This document shows positions 60,605 through 64,000 of a stretch of DNA of 64,000 nt, one piece after another. Source of the DNA: Klenkia brasiliensis (GTDB lineage: Bacteria; Actinomycetota; Actinomycetes; Mycobacteriales; Geodermatophilaceae); the NCBI RefSeq assembly GCF_900100695.1, contig NZ_FNCF01000001.1, positions 402,060 through 466,059 on the forward strand, in the 5' to 3' direction. Under the pieces are notes generated by a model. It did no database searches and was not told where the DNA came from. It saw only the letters and a list, made by a program, of their open reading frames with translations. The translations under genes were made by a program, and so were the position numbers. The number at the start of each line of letters is the position of its first letter. Within the stretch, counting starts at the first letter, position 1.

Positions 60605-60776
60605 GTGGCACCTCCCCGTGGGGGTGCGCCCCGCACCCAGGTCCATTCAATGACCTCGGCGGCGACATTCCAACCGTGTCCTGACCCACCTTCGTCCCAC
60701 CGGGTGACAGCAGCAACGCAGGTCACGGGCCAGGCGGCGTGTCGGGGCGGCGCGCCGGGGGCTCTACGGTGGCCCC

Positions 60777-61337
60777 GTGGCGAGCGGCTGGAAGTCCCTG
60801 CTGTCCCAGGTGGTGTCGACCGTGGTCCGGGAGGCCACCCGGACGGCGACCCGACCGACCCGGCGATCGGGCCCGGCGGGTCCGCCCCGGCGCTCGCCGC
60901 TGCCGCCCTCCCCCGCCCCGGCCCGCCGGTCGGCCGCCGGCGACTTCACCGGCCGGGGCGAGATCTCCTACTCCCCGCGCGCCGACGGCCGCCCCGACCC
61001 GGGGGAGGTCGTCTGGGCGTGGGTGCCCTTCGAGGAGGGCGACGGCCGGGGCAAGGACCGCCCGGTCCTGGTGGTCGGCCGGCACGGGGACGACCTGCTC
61101 GGGCTGATGCTCACCAGCAAGGACCACGACCGCGACGCCGCCGACGAGGCCCGGCACGGCCGGGTGTGGGTGGACATCGGCAGCGGCGACTGGGACCGGC
61201 AGGGCCGGCCCAGCGAGGTCCGCGTGGACCGGGTCCTGCTCATGGGCACCGACGACGTCCGCCGCGAGGGCGCCGTGCTCGACCGGCGCCGGTTCGACCA
61301 GGTCGCCGACGAGGCCCGCCGCGTGCTGGGCTGGTGA
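60777..61337 (+). CDS. PemK/MazF-family protein with basic N-terminal extension
   Basis: A 186-residue protein. The first 75 residues are Arg/Pro/Ala-rich and disordered. The C-terminal part (about 76-186) follows the PemK/MazF fold: GEVVWAWVPFEEGDGRGKDRPVLVVGRH (parts: VWAWVPFEEG, KDRPVLVVGRH), GLMLTSKDHDRD and SEVRVDRVLLMG. MazF toxins cut mRNA, but no antitoxin gene precedes it on the same strand, so it looks like an orphan. Such solitary long forms are common in actinobacteria; their activity is unproven. GTG start. Confidence 0.8.
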   Translation: MASGWKSLLSQVVSTVVREATRTATRPTRRSGPAGPPRRSPLPPSPAPARRSAAGDFTGRGEISYSPRADGRPDPGEVVWAWVPFEEGDGRGKDRPVLVVGRHGDDLLGLMLTSKDHDRDAADEARHGRVWVDIGSGDWDRQGRPSEVRVDRVLLMGTDDVRREGAVLDRRRFDQVADEARRVLGW

Positions 61338-61338
61338 C

Positions 61339-62382
61339 TCAGCCGCCGCGGCGCAGCCAGCGCGACAGCAGCGGGGCGGTGAGCAGCATGACGAACAGCC
61401 GCAGCACCTGGACGGCGAGCACCACCGTGGCGTCGGCCCCGCTGCCGGTCGCGGTGGCCAGCACCGCGTAGAGCCCACCCGGGGTGGTGGCCAGGTAGGC
61501 GGTGAGCGGGCTGACGTCGGCGGTGGCCGAGAGCACCAGGCCCAGGCCCGCCGAGGCCACCACCAGCGCGACGATGAGCAGCAGGGCCAGCGGCAGCGCG
61601 CGGCCGACCACCCGCAGGCTGTCCCGGGTGAAGGACAGCCCGACCTGCAGGCCGATCACCAGGAACGCCGCGGCCTCCAGCAGGGCCGGCACCGACGCGT
61701 CCCGGGACAGCCCGGTCAGGTCCAGCGTCGCCGCGACCAGCATCGGGCCGAGCAGCGCGGCCACGGGCAGCCGGAGCAGGCGGGCCAGGGGGTAGCCGAC
61801 CCCGGCGCTGACCAGGGTGAACAGCAACCCCGCCCAGACCCCGGGCCCGGCGTCGACCGGCACCGTCCCGCTGCCGGAGGCACCGAACGCGACGGCGGCG
61901 ACCACCGGCATCGTGACCACGATCAGCAGCACCCGCAGGTACTGCAGGACGGCGACCATCCGGGCGTCGGCACCCAGCTCGCGCGCCATCACCGTGATCC
62001 CGGAGGCGCCGCCGGCGATCATCGCGAAGGCCCCGGTCACCCGGCTGACCCCGCGCTGCAGGGCCATCAGCCGGCCGGCCAGCACGCTGAGCAGCAACGT
62101 CCCCACGGTCACCGCCAGGACCGGCAGCCAGTCGGCGGCGATGGTCTCCAGCGTCGACAGCGAGACCAGCGCGCCGATGGAGACCCCCACCACCGCCTGC
62201 GCGACGGTCATGCCCTGCTTGGGCGGCACCGGCGGCCCGGCGACGAGCAGGGCGCGGCCCAGGCCCGCGACCAGCCCGGCGAACAGCGTCGCCGAGGGCA
62301 CCGAGAGCAGCTCCAGCACGACCGACAGGACGACCGCGACGGCCAGCACGGCCAGCCAGTCCAGGAGCAGCCGCCGGTTCAT
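61339..62382 (-). CDS. AbrB family membrane protein (ammonia monooxygenase-like transporter)
   Basis: A 347-residue membrane protein with about ten helices arranged as two repeats, as in the AbrB duplication family. Conserved Gly/Ala-rich segments QAVVGVSIGALVSL, FAMIAGGASGITVMARELGAD (first repeat) and LGPMLVAATLDLTG, YLATTPGGLYAVLATATGSGAD (second repeat) are visible. It is thought to be a transporter or regulator; the substrate is unknown. It ends one base from the convergent PemK/MazF gene. ATG start. Confidence 0.88.
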   Translation of the reverse strand: MNRRLLLDWLAVLAVAVVLSVVLELLSVPSATLFAGLVAGLGRALLVAGPPVPPKQGMTVAQAVVGVSIGALVSLSTLETIAADWLPVLAVTVGTLLLSVLAGRLMALQRGVSRVTGAFAMIAGGASGITVMARELGADARMVAVLQYLRVLLIVVTMPVVAAVAFGASGSGTVPVDAGPGVWAGLLFTLVSAGVGYPLARLLRLPVAALLGPMLVAATLDLTGLSRDASVPALLEAAAFLVIGLQVGLSFTRDSLRVVGRALPLALLLIVALVVASAGLGLVLSATADVSPLTAYLATTPGGLYAVLATATGSGADATVVLAVQVLRLFVMLLTAPLLSRWLRRGG

Positions 62383-62510
62383 CGGGGCCCACTCTGCTCC
62401 TGGGGCGCAGGTCACGCCGCCGGCGAGGGAGGACGACGCCGTGGAGCCGAGCCGCACCCGCCCCGCCGACGCGGCCCGGTCGCCCACCGCGCCGGGGTGG
62501 CGGGCGCTGG

Positions 62511-62804
62511 TCAGCCGCCGGTGATGCGGCGCAGCTCGGCGACGTGGGCGGTGAACGCCGCACGGCCGGCCCGGGTCAGCGACAGCGACGTGCGCTGCCG
62601 GGACGCCACGGTGGCCTTGCTGACCCGCACGTAGCCGGCGTCCTCGAGCTGCTTGACGTGCTTGGACAGCACCGAGTCGCTGACCCCGACGGTGTCGCGG
62701 ACGGCCGCGAAGTCCATCACGTCGACGGCCGCGAGCAGGCCGCAGACCTGCAGCCGCGGCGGGGCGTGCACGACCTGGTCGAACCGGGGCTCGACGGCGG
62801 TCAC
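62511..62804 (-). CDS. Winged helix regulator (HTH_34, MarR/ArsR-like)
   Basis: A 97-residue winged-helix protein. FDQVVHAPPRLQVCGLLAAVDVMDFAAVRDTVGVSDSVLSKHVKQLEDAGYV, given by key parts HAPPRLQVCGLLA and SDSVLSKHVKQLEDAGYV, follows the HTH_34 pattern, and RTSLSLTRAGRAAFTAHVAEL ends the fold. GTG start overlaps the stop of the membrane protein gene before it. An inverted repeat that overlaps the promoter of the pair suggests autoregulation. Confidence 0.9.
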   Translation of the reverse strand: MTAVEPRFDQVVHAPPRLQVCGLLAAVDVMDFAAVRDTVGVSDSVLSKHVKQLEDAGYVRVSKATVASRQRTSLSLTRAGRAAFTAHVAELRRITGG

Positions 62805-63253
62805 CGCCCTGCCCGGAGGTCGCGCTGGTAGGCCGTCGTCCAGCGGGAGCTGAGCACCGCGGCACCGACGCCCAGCAGGACGCCGGCCCCGACCATGGCG
62901 TACCGGACGTCGAGCACCAGCTCGGCGACCAGGCCCACGGCCAGCACGACCGCGCAGGCCAGCGCCCACACCCGCACGAGCGGCCTGGTCGACGGGCTGC
63001 CGTGGAACCCGCTGACCCACATCCCCGTGTGCCGCCGGTAGGCCGCCGCCAGCAGGCCGGTGCCGATCGCGAAGACCGGCAGCGCGGCGAGGGTGGCCCA
63101 GGGGAAGGCGAAGGAGTACGTCGCGAGGAAGCCGCCCAGCAGCACGCCCAGCGCGGGGTCGTACCAGCGGGGCTGGCGGGCGCGGTCGGCGAGGGCCGCG
63201 CGGTCGGTGTCCAGCGCGGCCAGCGAGGCCGCGGCGTCGTCTCGACTTTCCAT
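62801..63253 (-). CDS. Four-helix membrane protein paired with HTH_34 regulator
   Basis: A 150-residue protein with a soluble N-terminal 35 residues and four hydrophobic helices (about residues 35-55, 57-72, 95-112, 118-135). No known domain is evident. It is the first gene of an operon with a winged helix regulator, as in other actinobacterial pairs where the regulator represses both. The start codon sits directly at a promoter with an operator, and no ribosome binding site exists, so leaderless translation is likely. Confidence 0.75.
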   Translation of the reverse strand: MESRDDAAASLAALDTDRAALADRARQPRWYDPALGVLLGGFLATYSFAFPWATLAALPVFAIGTGLLAAAYRRHTGMWVSGFHGSPSTRPLVRVWALACAVVLAVGLVAELVLDVRYAMVGAGVLLGVGAAVLSSRWTTAYQRDLRAGR

Positions 63254-63290
63254 GCCGGAAAGTCTGCCGGACGACTTTCCGGATCGTCAA
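63244..63290 (-). promoter_or_regulatory. Promoter with overlapping inverted-repeat operator
   Basis: CCGGAAAGTC, 8 nt, GACTTTCCGG (63255-63264 and 63273-63282): perfect 10-bp arms, plus an extra GACTTTCC half-site at 63244-63251 over the start codon. On the minus strand TTGACG and CAGACT are 18 nt apart, and CAGACT ends 7 nt before the ATG. Fits autorepression by the HTH_34 protein. Confidence 0.65.
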
Positions 63291-63311
63291 GTCTGCGGCG
63301 TGGTGAGATGG

Positions 63312-63430
63312 ACGCGAACTGCGACGGCAGTGCAGGAAGCCGGTGCGACTCCGGCGCGGTCCCGCCACTGTCAGCCCCCCGGGGTGAGCCAGGAACTGCC
63401 GCCGTCGCCACCTGCCACCTCCGGGCGCGG
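63312..63430 (+). promoter_or_regulatory. Cobalamin riboswitch upstream of the chelatase ATPase gene
   Basis: The leader has GCAGGAAGCCGGTGCGAC, CCGGCGCGGTCCCGCCACTG, a C/G-rich hairpin, and GAGCCAGGAACTGCCGCCGTC, the conserved core of the adenosylcobalamin riboswitch. It resembles the element before cobN in sequence. The start codon follows about 22 nt after it. Confidence 0.93.
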
Positions 63431-63452
63431 ACACCCGGGGAGAGGAACCCCC

Positions 63453-64000
63453 GTGGTCTACCCCTTCAGCGCCGTGGTCGGCATGGACGACATGCGCCTG
63501 GCCCTGCTGCTCAACGCCGTCTCCCCCGCCGTCGGCGGCGTGCTGGTGCGCGGGGAGAAGGGCACGGCGAAGTCCACCGCGGTCCGCGCGCTGGCCGCCG
63601 TCCTGCCCGCGGTGGACGTCGTCCCCGGCTGCCGGTTCGGCTGCGACCCCGCCGCCCCCGACCCGGCCTGCCCCGACGGCCCGCACCCGGCCGACGGCCC
63701 GGCGGCGCAGCGGCCGGCCCGCCTGGTGGAGCTGCCGGTCGGCGCCTCGGAGGACCGGCTGGTCGGCTCGCTGGACATCGAGCGGGCGCTCACCGAGGGC
63801 GTGAAGAGCTTCGAGCCCGGGCTGCTGGCCGCCGCGCACCGCGGCGTGCTCTACGTCGACGAGGTCAACCTGCTGCACGACCACCTGGTGGACCTGCTGC
63901 TGGACGCCGCCGCGCTGGGCCGGGCCTACGTCGAGCGCGAGGGCGTGTCGGTGCAGCACGCCGCCCGGTTCCTGCTGGTGGGCACGATGAACCCCGAGGA
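63453..64000 (+). CDS. Cobaltochelatase ATPase subunit (ChlI/ChlD-type, partial at right edge)
   Basis: AAA+ ATPase that powers CobN in actinobacteria, where a BchI/BchD-like (magnesium chelatase-type) protein replaces CobS/CobT. The first 182 residues show [18 protein letters not shown], Walker [17 protein letters not shown], the insertion with a CxFGC pair (CRFGCD) and [18 protein letters not shown], and Walker [11 protein letters not shown] with LLVGTMNPE at the edge. GTG start with GAGAGGA about 6 nt upstream. It is placed behind a cobalamin riboswitch, and more cobalamin genes (such as cobO and cobB) usually follow outside the window. Confidence 0.92.
   Translation, partial: MVYPFSAVVGMDDMRLALLLNAVSPAVGGVLVRGEKGTAKSTAVRALAAVLPAVDVVPGCRFGCDPAAPDPACPDGPHPADGPAAQRPARLVELPVGASEDRLVGSLDIERALTEGVKSFEPGLLAAAHRGVLYVDEVNLLHDHLVDLLLDAAALGRAYVEREGVSVQHAARFLLVGTMNPE

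Noticed and set aside
60383-61337. Classical PemIK or MazEF operon
   Set aside because: The only small neighbour is on the opposite strand and divergent, with no AbrB, MetJ or Phd-type domain.
61339-62382. AbrB transition-state DNA-binding regulator
   Set aside because: Despite the shared name, the protein has about ten membrane helices and matches the AbrB-duplication membrane family.

Overview
The window is a very GC-rich (about 75%) chromosomal segment from a high-GC Gram-positive. GTG starts, GTGA/ATGA stop-start overlaps, a basic Lys/Ala/Thr tail on topoisomerase I, the tmk-topA-helicase-Tad gene order and the lack of any phage, IS or rRNA/tRNA gene point to Actinobacteria. A member of the Geodermatophilales (Blastococcus, Modestobacter or Geodermatophilus) is my inference from overall protein character; no marker here proves the genus.

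Layout: 0-5 kb carries replication genes on the minus strand (holB fragment, tmk, a methyltransferase, topA). 5-14.4 kb is the actinobacterial helicase/secretion neighbourhood: a WXG100-like/DUF1023 pair, a DUF1998-type DEAD/DEAH helicase, two TadE-like proteins, a DUF4244 pilin-like peptide, TadC, TadB, the TadA ATPase and a CpaE-like protein. 14.4-20.7 kb holds a HAD phosphatase, a two-component pair, argG with a probable ARG-box promoter, and a degenerate Fic-fold protein. 28.8-33.8 kb is a small acyl-CoA module (ligase, cyclase-type hydrolase, XRE-TetR fusion regulator, divergent acyl-CoA dehydrogenase). The remainder is a mosaic of regulators, small enzymes, a sortase-anchored lamin-tail protein, an orphan PemK/MazF protein and an AbrB-type transporter.

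The connecting theme is the aerobic (late cobalt insertion) cobalamin pathway, spread over six blocks: cobC-like/cobU/cobS (20.7-22.5 kb), cobN behind a cobalamin riboswitch (23.3-27.0 kb), cobG-cobH-cobIJ (39.5-42.8 kb), cobK-cobM-cobL joined to def (46.5-49.7 kb), cbiB (49.8 kb) with cobQ (53.3 kb), and a chelatase ATPase behind a second riboswitch at the right edge. CobG (oxygen-dependent precorrin-3B synthase) and CobN identify the aerobic route. Only the two cobalt-chelatase genes carry visible riboswitches, so cobalt insertion looks like the B12-controlled step.

The most interesting non-coding signal is a 35-bp element, identical at 24 fixed positions in three copies with an 11-nt spacer. 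It lies upstream of the helicase, of the pilin/TadE operon and of the CpaE-TadABC operon, and reads toward each of them, which suggests one regulon for a DNA helicase and a Tad-type pilus or secretion machine. Other structure not explained by genes includes two related 72-bp imperfect palindromes, a 62-bp palindrome with perfect 21-bp arms inside the cobIJ coding sequence, several hairpins next to stop codons without a U-tract, and promoters placed so close to start codons that leaderless mRNAs are likely.
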